Source: CAXBDP01 sp041689935
GTDB lineage: Bacteria; Bacteroidota; Bacteroidia; Cytophagales; Cyclobacteriaceae
Assembly (NCBI GenBank): GCA_041689935.1
Contig: JBDNFI010000097.1
Location: forward strand, 62,001-126,000
Direction of reading: 5' to 3'
Length of the DNA stretch: 64,000 bases
In this document: positions 43,438 through 52,434 of the stretch, piece after piece
How positions within the stretch are numbered: the first letter of the stretch is position 1
How the letters are laid out: each line of letters begins with the position of its first letter
Translations under genes and position numbers: made by a program
Notes under the pieces: generated by a model
What the model was told of the DNA's origin: nothing
Seen by the model: the letters and a program-made list of their open reading frames with translations, nothing else
The model's database searches: none

Positions 43438-44365
43438 TTACGCTAAAATCAAATATGTCAGTACGGTTGTAATGGCCGGTCACATCCAAGGTCATTCTTT
43501 CTTTGATCACCTCATTTGCATCCATTTGTGCATAGATAATCAATTCGGCATCAAATACGGGTGGAATGATATAATTCCCATCTGGGCCAATCACACAACT
43601 CCCACCTCTCAGTGTTTGAATTTGCGGATTATCTTTTAGGTTTTGAGGCAGTTCAATTCCTTTTGGGAAATCTACAGCTTTCATGATTTGTCCTACTGCA
43701 AGGACGAAACAACGACCTTCGAATGCATAATGCCGACTTGCGATTTCATGGCGCTCGTGCACCATTGGCCAAAGCGCTACATGAATATGCTCATTGGCTT
43801 GATGCAAGGCTTGTCTAGTGAGCGGCATCCAATGTTCCCAGCAGATGGCGCCTGTAATGTTTCCAAACCGAGTAGGTACACTTTTGAGGCCTGCGCCATC
43901 TCCATGGCCATAGAGCATCTTTTCCGTGTAGGTAGGCATCAATTTGCGGTGGTGGTTTTGGATAGTCCCATCAGGGTCGATGATGAACATACTATTGTAT
44001 AGCGTGCCTTTTCCTCCAATGCCATTAGAAACACTTTCATTGGCACCTAGCACCACATAAATTTTTAATTCTGCTACCAGCTCTTGTATGCTTTGCATTT
44101 CCTTACCTCCCGCATCAAGGCTGTTCCGATACATTTCCAGAAAGGCTTCTTTGATTTCAGGAGCATCCCATCGAGCAACATTTGGACAGTGGTCGAGCCA
44201 GCTAGGATAGCCACAAAGCCAGGTTTCTCCGAATACTACCAATTCAGCTCCATTTGATTTTGCTTCAATTAATAACTCTTTCAATTTTAAAATACTCTTT
44301 TCTAAATGTTGGAATACAGGAGAGACCTGTACTAATGCTACCTTTACGTGATCAAGTTTTTTCAT
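43421..44365 (-). CDS. Nitrilase (carbon-nitrogen hydrolase superfamily)
   Basis: A 314-aa nitrilase-branch enzyme with the full catalytic set: E47 in VVFGETWLCGYP, K141 in HHRKLMPTYTEK and C175 in GAICWEHWMPL. The WLCGYPSW and CWEHWMP wording is that of true nitrilases or cyanide-converting enzymes, not amidases. It hydrolyses nitriles to acids and ammonia; the substrate is unknown. It is the upstream member of a pair with a 17-bp overlap into the DJ-1/PfpI gene, suggesting linked handling of nitriles and isonitriles. Octamer at 44106. Confidence 0.87.
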   Translation of the reverse strand: MKKLDHVKVALVQVSPVFQHLEKSILKLKELLIEAKSNGAELVVFGETWLCGYPSWLDHCPNVARWDAPEIKEAFLEMYRNSLDAGGKEMQSIQELVAELKIYVVLGANESVSNGIGGKGTLYNSMFIIDPDGTIQNHHRKLMPTYTEKMLYGHGDGAGLKSVPTRFGNITGAICWEHWMPLTRQALHQANEHIHVALWPMVHERHEIASRHYAFEGRCFVLAVGQIMKAVDFPKGIELPQNLKDNPQIQTLRGGSCVIGPDGNYIIPPVFDAELIIYAQMDANEVIKERMTLDVTGHYNRTDIFDFSVNDSRK

Positions 44366-44433
44366 GTGCTGACAGAAATTTTGTCAAAAAGTAATATAAA
44401 AAATTTAATTTTCGGAAACGAATTGGTTTTATA

Positions 44434-45372
44434 ATGGAATTACAAATACACAATACACGAATAAGGGCTGGAAACAATGTGCGAATTGATATTCCCATTG
44501 CGCGGCTTCCATCACATACCATGATAGATTTGCCAGTGTTTGTGTTTCGCGGGAGGGAAGATGGCCCAACTCTTTTGCTCACCGGTGGAGTGCATGGAGA
44601 TGAAATTAATGGCATCGATATCGTAAAACGCTTGATCATGGATGTTTCCATTAAAGTGGAAAGGGGAACTGTGATTGCCATTCCGGTGGTGAATGTGTAT
44701 GGATTTTTAAATAATTCGAGGACGTTTCCAGATGGTAGAGATCTGAATCGTAGTTTTCCTGGAGCAAAGAGGGGGTCATTAGCTGCTCAAATTGCCAATA
44801 TTATGATGACTGAGATTTTACCCGTGATCGATCTTGGAGTCGATTTTCATACGGGTGGAGCAAAGCTCTCAAATATTCCACAAATACGGGTAGATGCCAA
44901 AGACGAGCAAGGGATGAACTATGCAAAAGCTTTTGGAACTCCTTTTATCATTAATTCCAAAATGATCGAAAAGTCCTTTAGGAAGGAAGCCTTCAAACAG
45001 TCCAAATCTATTTTGGTATATGAAGCGGGAGAATCTTTACGGTTGGATGAGCCTTCCATAAAAGAAGGAATGGATGGCGTGTTGAATTTGATGCGAAGCT
45101 TAAAAATGATTACTGGCGACCATATAGTAAAAGAGCAAAAATTTATAGCGAGTAGTTCTTGGGTGAGAGCAAGGATTTCGGGAGTATTCAATTCCAGTTG
45201 TCAAGACGGAGATTATGTAAAAAAAGGACAGGTTTTAGCCCGAATTACAGATCCCTACGGCACAGTAAAAGTACCTGTAAAGAGTCCTAGAAATGGATAC
45301 ATCATTGGTCACAACAATATGCCCGTGATAAATAACGGGGATGCACTATTTCATATTGGTGTGCTAGAATAG
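44434..45372 (+). CDS. Succinylglutamate desuccinylase/aspartoacylase family protein
   Basis: A 312-aa zinc hydrolase of the AstE/AspA family (M14-like). The zinc ligands are H54 and E57 in TGGVHGDEING, with a further histidine in VDFHTGG near 148. RDLNRSFPGAKRGS near 107-120 is the substrate-arginine block. The C-terminal beta-domain (about 240-312, SSWVRARISGVFNSSCQDGDYVKKGQVLARI) is biotinyl/lipoyl-like, as in longer family members. It deacylates an N-acyl amino acid or related amide; the actual substrate is unknown. It is divergent from the nitrilase gene by 68 bp. Confidence 0.83.
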   Translation: MELQIHNTRIRAGNNVRIDIPIARLPSHTMIDLPVFVFRGREDGPTLLLTGGVHGDEINGIDIVKRLIMDVSIKVERGTVIAIPVVNVYGFLNNSRTFPDGRDLNRSFPGAKRGSLAAQIANIMMTEILPVIDLGVDFHTGGAKLSNIPQIRVDAKDEQGMNYAKAFGTPFIINSKMIEKSFRKEAFKQSKSILVYEAGESLRLDEPSIKEGMDGVLNLMRSLKMITGDHIVKEQKFIASSSWVRARISGVFNSSCQDGDYVKKGQVLARITDPYGTVKVPVKSPRNGYIIGHNNMPVINNGDALFHIGVLE

Positions 45373-45745
45373 GCCAATGACCGTTAGGCGTTTGAATGAT
45401 CATCAGCTCATAAGTTTCAATAATTTTAAGTGAAGCAATGAGTACTTATATGGTAAAAGGTTTATAGAAAAATTCATGAATTTTAAAAGATCTGAAGCGC
45501 TTAACACCTTCATGATTCGATAACTATTATTTACATTTATGGTAATCCCGAAAAGTAGGCTCTGAAAAGGACATAGGTAATAGCTAAGGTAAAGAGTTGG
45601 TACCCTCCTTTTTTTGAATTAGGGTGCGATCTCAGGAAGGAAACTGATTCGTGTTTTCGCATATTCTGCTTTAGGCAATCCTTTAGAATATTCCATATAA
45701 TTGGCATTAAAGCGACTGAAATACGGAACTTTAGGGCATCGTACT
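45373..45745. other. Intergenic region, no gene recognised
   Basis: This 373-bp spacer lies between two convergent genes. A minus-strand frame (45537-45791) crosses into the permease gene, but its composition does not look like a protein and it lacks supporting context. I see no convincing hairpin terminator, repeat or RNA. Confidence 0.5.
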
Positions 45746-47062
45746 TTAATCTTTTATTTCCATTCCTTTTGTTTGCCAATGTAAAAACCATTTCTCACCG
45801 GCAAAAACCAGAACAATTCCGATAATAGAAACAATCACCACGAAGATGTCTGTGTTAGCTTTTACCCATAAAAAAGCTATTAAAACGATGAAGTCGAGTA
45901 ATAATGCGGAGATTAAAATCGCTCCATTTGCATTCACCTCTTTTCTTAGGTGTTTGAATACACCCCAATGAATGATCATGTCCATTACCAGATAGAAAAT
46001 TGCTCCAATAGAGGCTATGCGCGACAAGTCAAAGAAAATGGTTAGGATTATGGCGATAACCACAATATACACAAGCATGTGTTTCTGCACGCTTCCTGAC
46101 ATTCCTAAATGACTATGTGGGATCAGCTTCATATCAGTAAGCATTGCCGTCATGCGAGAAACGGCAAAAATGCTAGCTATAATCCCTGAAATGGTAGCTA
46201 TAATTGCTATTCCTACAGTGAAATAGAGTCCGAAATCTCCAAAAGCAGGTCTTGCCGCTTCTGCTAAAGAATAGTCCTTTGCTTTGATTATTTCTGGGAT
46301 TGACAAACTGCTATTAACCGCAAGGGCAACTAAGAAATAGACTACTGTGCAGATTAATAAGGAGAAAATAATGGATCTTCCTACATTTTTGTGGGGGTTT
46401 GTGATTTCACCTCCGCTATTGGTAATGGTCGTAAATCCTTTGAACGCAAGAATAGATAAGGCAATGGCTCCTAAATATTCAGCGATAGAATAACTATCGT
46501 TATCGGCCTTCTTAGGAATTAAATCGGGAAAGGTGAAGCTTGCTGCCCATAAGCCGCCTATGGCAAACACTATAATTCCTGCAATTTTTACAACCGCCAT
46601 AAATTGAGACGATTTACTGATCACTTTATTTCCAGAGACATTGATAATGTATGCAAGAATTAATAAACCAACTCCTAAGGCTGGAGCCCATATTTCCTTA
46701 TCACCTACATCGAAAAGCTGTAGAGTATAGGATCCAAATGTTCTTGCCACTAAGCTTTCATTTATGATCATAGAAAGTGCCATCAATACAGAAGCTGCTG
46801 CTGTTAATGTGGTTTTGCCATAAGCCTTCATTAAAATCATGGCAATGCCTCCAGAAGAAGGGTAGGCATTTGAGACTTTGATATAGGAGTAGGCGCTGAA
46901 GCCTGAAATAATGGCTCCGGCAATAAAAATATATGGAAACCAGGTTCCAGATAATTCAGCTACTTGACCTAATAGTGCAAAGATTCCCGCACCGATCATT
47001 ACTCCGGTTCCAAGAGCTACCGCACCTTTAAGACTTAAACTATTCTTTTTGTATTGACTCAT
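45746..47062 (-). CDS. APC family amino acid permease
   Basis: A 438-aa integral membrane protein with about 12 hydrophobic segments. The N-terminal SLKGAVALGTGVMIGAGIFALLGQ is the APC superfamily signature (GxGIGxGIF type), and the FKGFTTITNSGGEITNPHKNVGRSI block after TM6 is also typical. It imports amino acids or amines by proton or sodium symport; the substrate is not predictable. No transport partner is adjacent. Confidence 0.87.
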   Translation of the reverse strand: MSQYKKNSLSLKGAVALGTGVMIGAGIFALLGQVAELSGTWFPYIFIAGAIISGFSAYSYIKVSNAYPSSGGIAMILMKAYGKTTLTAAASVLMALSMIINESLVARTFGSYTLQLFDVGDKEIWAPALGVGLLILAYIINVSGNKVISKSSQFMAVVKIAGIIVFAIGGLWAASFTFPDLIPKKADNDSYSIAEYLGAIALSILAFKGFTTITNSGGEITNPHKNVGRSIIFSLLICTVVYFLVALAVNSSLSIPEIIKAKDYSLAEAARPAFGDFGLYFTVGIAIIATISGIIASIFAVSRMTAMLTDMKLIPHSHLGMSGSVQKHMLVYIVVIAIILTIFFDLSRIASIGAIFYLVMDMIIHWGVFKHLRKEVNANGAILISALLLDFIVLIAFLWVKANTDIFVVIVSIIGIVLVFAGEKWFLHWQTKGMEIKD

Positions 47063-47206
47063 GTTCTTCTGTCAGAATTTCAGAGTATAGCCTTTCTCTC
47101 CTCAAATTTTTTTTGTCAATTTCACCTTTATTGTAGCGGTTTTTCAGTGTCCTCAAGACAGCGCTTCCTATGTTTAATTCTCCTGCTAAATATATTGTGT
47201 GAATTA

Positions 47207-48946
47207 TTATGAGAAATTTTCCAAGAAGCCTTTTAGCTGTTCGATTCTATTCATCAATTTTCCATTTACTTCAGCATAATCCGCTTGAGAGAGGAATGGC
47301 ATATTCACTGATATATAGAACTTTATCTTCGGTTCAGTTCCGGAAGGTCTAGCAGATATTTTACTTCCGTCTTCTAGGTAAAATTGTAATACATTAGAAG
47401 ACTCTAGGGTCAATAAGGTAGTGGTATTTGCGATCAAATCCTTATCAGTGCCTGCTTTAACATCTACCACCCGCACTACTTTTTTGCTTAAAATTTGATC
47501 AGGCATATTTTCACGCAATTTTTGCATAATTGCTTGAATTTCTTCTGCCCCTGACTTCCCTTTTTTGGTTATAGAAATAAGTTGTTCTTTGTAAAAACCA
47601 TTACGAAGATGAAGTTGATCGAGCAAATCGAATAGCGTTAAATCGCGGGCTTTGGTCCAAGCGCCTATTTCTCCTAATAGTACGCAGGCGGAGACAGCAT
47701 CTTTGTCGCGTACAAAATCACCAACCATATAGCCGTAACTCTCTTCACCTCCACCAATAAATTTCTCACTTCCTTCCTTTTCACGAATTAGCTGTGCAAT
47801 GTATTTGAAGCCTGTAAGCGTTTGATAGCATTTCACACCAAAGAAAGTGGCAATTTTCTCCACTAAGTCGGAGGTTACTATCGTCTTTACTATGAATTCA
47901 TTTCCTTTTAGTTTTCTATTGTCATATAGATTTCGGAGTAAATACCATGTTAAAATTGCAGCCGTTTGATTGCCATTGAGCAATTCGTATTTCCCTGATT
48001 TTCCGATTGCGGCCACACCAACTCTATCTCCATCTGGATCTGATGCGAGCACTATATGAGCACTCACTTTTTCGGCCAATTTTATGGCAAGATCCATTGC
48101 CTCAGCTTCTTCAGGGTTAGGTGAAATTACTGTTGGGAAATCTCCATCAGGAAGTCTTTGCTCTTCAACTACATGTACATTTTCAAAACCATAACTTTTC
48201 AATGCCTTTGGGATTATTTCCCCCGTAGTGCCATGAATGGGAGAATACACAATGCTTAGTCCTGAGTGACGGCTTACTAAATCTGGGTTCTCTTTCAGAT
48301 TCATAATTTCAGCTAAATAGCTTCTATCAAAACTGTCCTCCATTATGTGTATGAGATCAGGATTTCCGTCGAATTTAATCTCAGCAATGGAGCTGATTTT
48401 GTTTACTTCAGCGATAATGTTTTTATCATGTGGAGCAATAACCTGAGCACCATCTTCCCAATATGCCTTGAATCCATTGTACTCCTTTGGGTTATGTGAA
48501 GCGGTGAGCATTACACCACTCTGGCATTCAAAATGTCTTATCGCATAAGAAACCATCGGAGTAGGTCTTACCTTATCCGAAAAGTACACTTCAATACCAT
48601 TTGCAGTGAACACATCGGCAACTTTACGTGCGAAATATTGACTATTGTTTCTTGAATCGTAAGAAATTGCCACTTTCACTCTTTGATTTGGAAAAGATTT
48701 GAGAAGATAATTACTCAAGCCTTGAGTAGCCATTCCAAGCGTATAAATATTCAGTCTATTGGAGCCAACGCCCATAATCCCACGCATTCCTCCAGTACCA
48801 AAATCCATATCTTTATAGAAGGCATCAATAAGTTCGCTTTGGTCTTCACTCTCTAACATTTGCCTAACGGCAGCTTTACTTTCTTCATCAATTGGACTAT
48901 CCAACCATACTTGGGCTTTCTCTACAATTTCTTTTTCCGCTTTCAT
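47207..48946 (-). CDS. Phospho-sugar mutase (phosphoglucomutase/phosphomannomutase)
   Basis: An alpha-D-phosphohexomutase of 579 aa from ATG 48946; the in-frame start at 49003 adds 19 residues not expected. The phosphoserine loop is MLTASHNPKEYNG, the metal-binding loop is SDPDGDRVGVA, the sugar-binding loop is GGEESYGYM, and the phosphate-binding end is ARPSGTEPKIKFY. The length fits the PGM2-like (B. subtilis PgcA) type. It interconverts hexose-1- and 6-phosphates. It is separated from hppD by a terminator, so it has its own promoter. Confidence 0.9.
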   Translation of the reverse strand: MKAEKEIVEKAQVWLDSPIDEESKAAVRQMLESEDQSELIDAFYKDMDFGTGGMRGIMGVGSNRLNIYTLGMATQGLSNYLLKSFPNQRVKVAISYDSRNNSQYFARKVADVFTANGIEVYFSDKVRPTPMVSYAIRHFECQSGVMLTASHNPKEYNGFKAYWEDGAQVIAPHDKNIIAEVNKISSIAEIKFDGNPDLIHIMEDSFDRSYLAEIMNLKENPDLVSRHSGLSIVYSPIHGTTGEIIPKALKSYGFENVHVVEEQRLPDGDFPTVISPNPEEAEAMDLAIKLAEKVSAHIVLASDPDGDRVGVAAIGKSGKYELLNGNQTAAILTWYLLRNLYDNRKLKGNEFIVKTIVTSDLVEKIATFFGVKCYQTLTGFKYIAQLIREKEGSEKFIGGGEESYGYMVGDFVRDKDAVSACVLLGEIGAWTKARDLTLFDLLDQLHLRNGFYKEQLISITKKGKSGAEEIQAIMQKLRENMPDQILSKKVVRVVDVKAGTDKDLIANTTTLLTLESSNVLQFYLEDGSKISARPSGTEPKIKFYISVNMPFLSQADYAEVNGKLMNRIEQLKGFLENFS

Positions 48947-48981
48947 TTTCGTTACATTTCTAAAATATGACGCTAAAAATA

Positions 48982-49012
48982 AAAGGCGCTCTGCTATAAG
49001 CAAAGAGCCTTT
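48982..49012 (-). terminator. Intrinsic terminator of hppD
   Basis: On the minus strand AAAGGCTCT pairs with AGAGCGCCTTT (2-nt bulge) around an 11-nt loop, followed by TTTATTTTT. It lies 27 bp past the hppD stop. Confidence 0.7.
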
Positions 49013-49038
49013 GATTATTTTTTCTTTTAATTGTTATC

Positions 49039-50133
49039 TTATAGATTTCCGCGTAGTTCTTGTTCTCTTTCGATAGCTTCAAAAAGCGCCTTGAAATTCC
49101 CTTTCCCAAAGGATTTCGCACCTTTTCGTTGTATTATTTCATAAAATACCGTTGGGCGATCTTGCACTGGTTTGGTAAAAATTTGTAAGAGATATCCTTC
49201 CTCATCCCTATCTACCAGTATATTTAAGTCTTTCAGCGGTTTTATGTCTTCGTCTATTTTACCAACTCGGTCTAGTAAATCATCGTAATAGGTGGCTGGC
49301 ACTTGAAGGAAATCCACTCCACGTTTGCGTAGCTCAGTAACTGTATGCAAAATATCATCTGTTGCAATGGCAATATGCTGCACGCCAGAACCGTTGTAGA
49401 AATCGATGTATTCCTCAATCTGGGACTTCTTTTTGCCTTTCGCGGGTTCGTTAATTGGGAATTTGATATAGCCATTTCCATTACTTACCACTTTGGACAT
49501 CAATGCGGTGTAGTCCGTGGAAATGTCCTTATCGTCGAAAGTAATCAGTAAATTAAAGCCCATTACTTTCTCGTAAAATTCCACCCAAGTATTCATCTCG
49601 CCCCATCCGACATTCCCTACGCAGTGATCCACATATTTGAGGCCGATGGGTGTGATTGGAATGGGTGATTCTCTGGCTTGGAAGGATGGTAGGAATACAC
49701 CATCGTAGTTTTTGCGCTCTACAAAAGTGTGAATGGTGTCACCATAGGTATGGATACTCGCTACGCATACCTCGCCAAAGGCATCTTTCATCACTTTTGG
49801 TTCTATAGCTGGTTTTGCCCCCCGCTTTACTGTTTCGTTAAATGAATAGGTGGCATCGTCTACCCACAGGGCAAGCACTTTTACGCCATCTCCGTGTTTT
49901 GCAATATGGGCAGTGATTTCTGAATCCTTATCTAAGCTGCTCGTAAGCACTAAGCGAACTTTATCTTGTTTCAGTACGTAAGAAACTTGGCCTCTCAATC
50001 CAGTCTCAGGCCCAGCATAGGCGATCAATTCGTAGCCAAATGCCGCCATGTAGTAATAAGCAGACTGCTTGGCATTCCCTACATAAAATTCAATATAATC
50101 TGTGCCGTTAATAGGCAAAAAATCTTGACTCAT
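49039..50133 (-). CDS. hppD: 4-hydroxyphenylpyruvate dioxygenase
   Basis: HppD, 364 aa from ATG 50133; the in-frame start at 50241 would add 36 unconserved residues. It makes homogentisate in tyrosine breakdown. The iron ligands are visible in three places: H in KYVDHCVGNVGWG, H in GVQHIAIATDDI and E in FYEIIQRKGAKSFGKGNFKA. The closing segment FGKGNFKALFEAIEREQ is highly diagnostic for HppD. The homogentisate dioxygenase and fumarylacetoacetase genes expected next to it are not in the window. Confidence 0.93.
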   Translation of the reverse strand: MSQDFLPINGTDYIEFYVGNAKQSAYYYMAAFGYELIAYAGPETGLRGQVSYVLKQDKVRLVLTSSLDKDSEITAHIAKHGDGVKVLALWVDDATYSFNETVKRGAKPAIEPKVMKDAFGEVCVASIHTYGDTIHTFVERKNYDGVFLPSFQARESPIPITPIGLKYVDHCVGNVGWGEMNTWVEFYEKVMGFNLLITFDDKDISTDYTALMSKVVSNGNGYIKFPINEPAKGKKKSQIEEYIDFYNGSGVQHIAIATDDILHTVTELRKRGVDFLQVPATYYDDLLDRVGKIDEDIKPLKDLNILVDRDEEGYLLQIFTKPVQDRPTVFYEIIQRKGAKSFGKGNFKALFEAIEREQELRGNL

Positions 50134-50288
50134 ATTATTTTTTGTTTCAGGTGTTGGTGTATTTTTTCTTATTTGTAGCAATTTAATTAATATTTGACGG
50201 ACTAGGACGCAAAAAGAGCTCTTAATTTTGGAAGTTAACAAAAGGGTTATGAGTTTTGTAGCAAATAAACCCAGATAGATTTACAGAT

Positions 50289-50699
50289 ATGGATTTACAG
50301 AAACTAGAGGATGCACTTGACACTATTGTGAGAAAGAAAAATGCCCTTGCAGAGAAAGACTATAATAATGAATCGTACGATGATTTGGAAGAAGAATTGC
50401 ACGATTTGGAAGATGACTTATTAGAGGAATACGGTTCTTACTTGGAAGAAATTCTTTCTACTGTACACGATGAATATTGTCCAGATACAGATGTGTTAAG
50501 CCCAATCGCCTATATGGCCAATCGCTATGTAGAGATAGATGGCGGGTGGAACTGTGCGGTAACTGAAGGCGTATTAGTTGAGGCTGATGACTTCCCAAAG
50601 AAGGAAGTGCGAATGGTTATAGCTCCTAAGCCTTTGCGTGTATTCCTAAATATAGGCAATACAGAAAGAATAGTAGCTTGGAAGCGAAAAGAAGAGTAG
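50289..50699 (+). CDS. Acidic protein of unknown function
   Basis: A 136-aa cytoplasmic protein. The first 60 residues form a strongly acidic, coiled-coil-like helix (LEEELHDLEDDLLEEYGSYL), followed by a compact mixed domain with DEYCPDTDVLSPIAYMAN and DGGWNCAVTEGVLVEADDFPKKEVRMVIAPKP, which looks conserved. It has two cysteines. It is divergent from hppD, with its own terminator. I do not recognise the family; the amino acid pattern argues for a real gene. Confidence 0.72.
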   Translation: MDLQKLEDALDTIVRKKNALAEKDYNNESYDDLEEELHDLEDDLLEEYGSYLEEILSTVHDEYCPDTDVLSPIAYMANRYVEIDGGWNCAVTEGVLVEADDFPKKEVRMVIAPKPLRVFLNIGNTERIVAWKRKEE

Positions 50700-50730
50700 T
50701 AAGGAGAAATCGGAAAAAATAGGATTAGAG

Positions 50731-50761
50731 AAAGCCTGACTGAAAAGTTCAGTCAGGCTTT
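50731..50761. terminator. Bidirectional intrinsic terminator
   Basis: A 13-bp perfect stem (50731-50743 and 50749-50761, AAAGCCTGACTGA type) with T/A runs at its ends. It separates the acidic-protein gene from the convergent tpx gene and can serve both. Confidence 0.85.
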
Positions 50762-50770
50762 TTTACTTTC

Positions 50771-51268
50771 TTACAAAGCAGCAATCGCCGCATCGTAATT
50801 CGGTTCGTTTGCCACTTCTGTTACGAGTTCGCTATGAGTTACTTTTCCTTCTTTATCTAGCACCACTACAGATCTTGCCATTAAGCCACTGAATGGACCG
50901 TCAACTATTTTTACGCCAAAATTTGTGTCAAAGCCCTGATTCTTAAAATCGGATAAGGTGTGAACATTTTCAAGTCCCTCGGCAGCACAAAATCTCTTGA
51001 GCGCAAAGGGAAGATCTTTTGAAACATTCAAAACAACCGTGTCGGCTAAGTCATTTGCTTTTTCATTGAATGTGCGAACAGAGGTAGCACATACAGCCGT
51101 GTCCACACTTGGGAATATATTGAGGATTACTTTTTTGCCAATAAATTGGTTGGCCGTTACTTCTGATAAGTCAGCCTTTGTTAGCTGAAAGTTTGGTGCA
51201 GAAGATCCTTTTTGTGGAATTTCGCCATTTGTGTTGCAAGGTGTGCCTCCTAATGTAATTTTTGCCAT
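50771..51268 (-). CDS. tpx: Thiol peroxidase
   Basis: Tpx, 165 aa, an atypical 2-Cys peroxiredoxin. The peroxidatic cysteine is in SVDTAVCATSVRTFN (C60) and the resolving cysteine is in LKRFCAAEGLENV (C94), the spacing expected for Tpx. The N-terminus ITLGGTPCNTNGEIPQKGS matches the family. It reduces hydroperoxides with thioredoxin in the cytoplasm or, in some bacteria, the periplasm; no signal peptide is seen here. It is a single gene with a shared terminator. Confidence 0.93.
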   Translation of the reverse strand: MAKITLGGTPCNTNGEIPQKGSSAPNFQLTKADLSEVTANQFIGKKVILNIFPSVDTAVCATSVRTFNEKANDLADTVVLNVSKDLPFALKRFCAAEGLENVHTLSDFKNQGFDTNFGVKIVDGPFSGLMARSVVVLDKEGKVTHSELVTEVANEPNYDAAIAAL

Positions 51269-51373
51269 TTTTTCTTAATTTAAGTGATTGTTTTCAGGTA
51301 CGTTATTGTAAACTGCATAGCGGTTCAAAAGTTATCAATTCCTAGGAATGGTTTATAATAGGTTGATTATTGT

Positions 51374-52345
51374 TTAGGCGAAACCCAATTTGGCTCTTAC
51401 TTCTGCCATTTTTTCTTGGGCTATCTTTCTGGCCTTTATTTCACCATCCACGAGTTTTTGTTCTAGCTCATGCGGATGCTGCATGTAGTAATTGAAGATA
51501 TTTCTTGGTTCAGCATATTTCTCTAAAAATACGGCCAAAAGTTCCTTTTTTGCATGTCCGTAGCCAAAACCTCCCGCTTCATATTTCCTGCGCAATTCGC
51601 TCGTCTGTTGGCTGTCTGCTACCAAACTGTAAAGCTTAAAGACATTACACGTATCAGTATTTTTCGGTTCTTCTAAAGGCGTGCTATCTGTTAGAATAGC
51701 CATAACAGATTTTTTCAAATCCTTTTCATTATCAAAAATATCGATCGTGTTTTGATACGATTTGCTCATTTTTTCACCATTTGTGCCTGGGATGGTTTTC
51801 AGTTCTTCATTGATTTTCGCTTCGGGCAATACGAATGTGTCACCGTACATGAAATTAAAACTGCTTGCAATATCGCGCGCCATCTCCAAATGCTGCTGCT
51901 GATCTTTGCCCACAGGCACGAAGTCGGCACTATAGAGGATAATATCTGCCGCCATGAGCACTGGGTACACAAATAAACCTGCATTTACATCGCTCAGTCT
52001 GTCAGACTTATCTTTGAATGCGTGGGCATTATGGAGCATAGGAAAAGGCGTGAAACAGCTCAAATACCAAGTGAGCTCGCATACCTCATTGACCCGTGAT
52101 TGACGATAAAAAATATTTTTGTCCGTATCGAAACCGAATGCTAGCCAAGCGGCTGCAATCGCATTCACGTTTTGTCTTCTAACTTCGGCATCCTTTATGG
52201 TAGTGAGTGAATGAAGGTCTGCTATAAAAAAAAGGGAATCATTTCCTCCTTGTTTCGACATTTCAATTGCTGGAATGATCGCACCAAGTAAATTTCCCAA
52301 GTGCGGCCTTCCCGAACTTTGTATTCCTGTTAAAATCCTCGCCAT
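51374..52345 (-). CDS. trpS: Tryptophanyl-tRNA synthetase
   Basis: TrpRS, 323 aa, a class Ic synthetase of normal length. The HIGH-type motif is GRPHLGN (12-18), the KMSKS loop is GEKMSKSYQN near 193-202, and VGKDQQQHLEMARDIA is the tryptophan/ATP site. It is a single gene divergent from the DUF1573 gene. One octamer copy lies on the coding strand at 51570. Confidence 0.95.
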   Translation of the reverse strand: MARILTGIQSSGRPHLGNLLGAIIPAIEMSKQGGNDSLFFIADLHSLTTIKDAEVRRQNVNAIAAAWLAFGFDTDKNIFYRQSRVNEVCELTWYLSCFTPFPMLHNAHAFKDKSDRLSDVNAGLFVYPVLMAADIILYSADFVPVGKDQQQHLEMARDIASSFNFMYGDTFVLPEAKINEELKTIPGTNGEKMSKSYQNTIDIFDNEKDLKKSVMAILTDSTPLEEPKNTDTCNVFKLYSLVADSQQTSELRRKYEAGGFGYGHAKKELLAVFLEKYAEPRNIFNYYMQHPHELEQKLVDGEIKARKIAQEKMAEVRAKLGFA

Positions 52346-52434
52346 GTTAATTCTTAATTTGGATGCAAATTAATAAAATTAACGGTGGTGAGCCCTTAAC
52401 TTTGTTCCACTGAAAATGATTTGATCCAAAAAAT

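Noticed and set aside
45537..45791. 84-aa minus-strand frame crossing into the permease gene
   Set aside because: It overlaps the well-supported permease 3' end and has no recognisable pattern or conserved-looking block.
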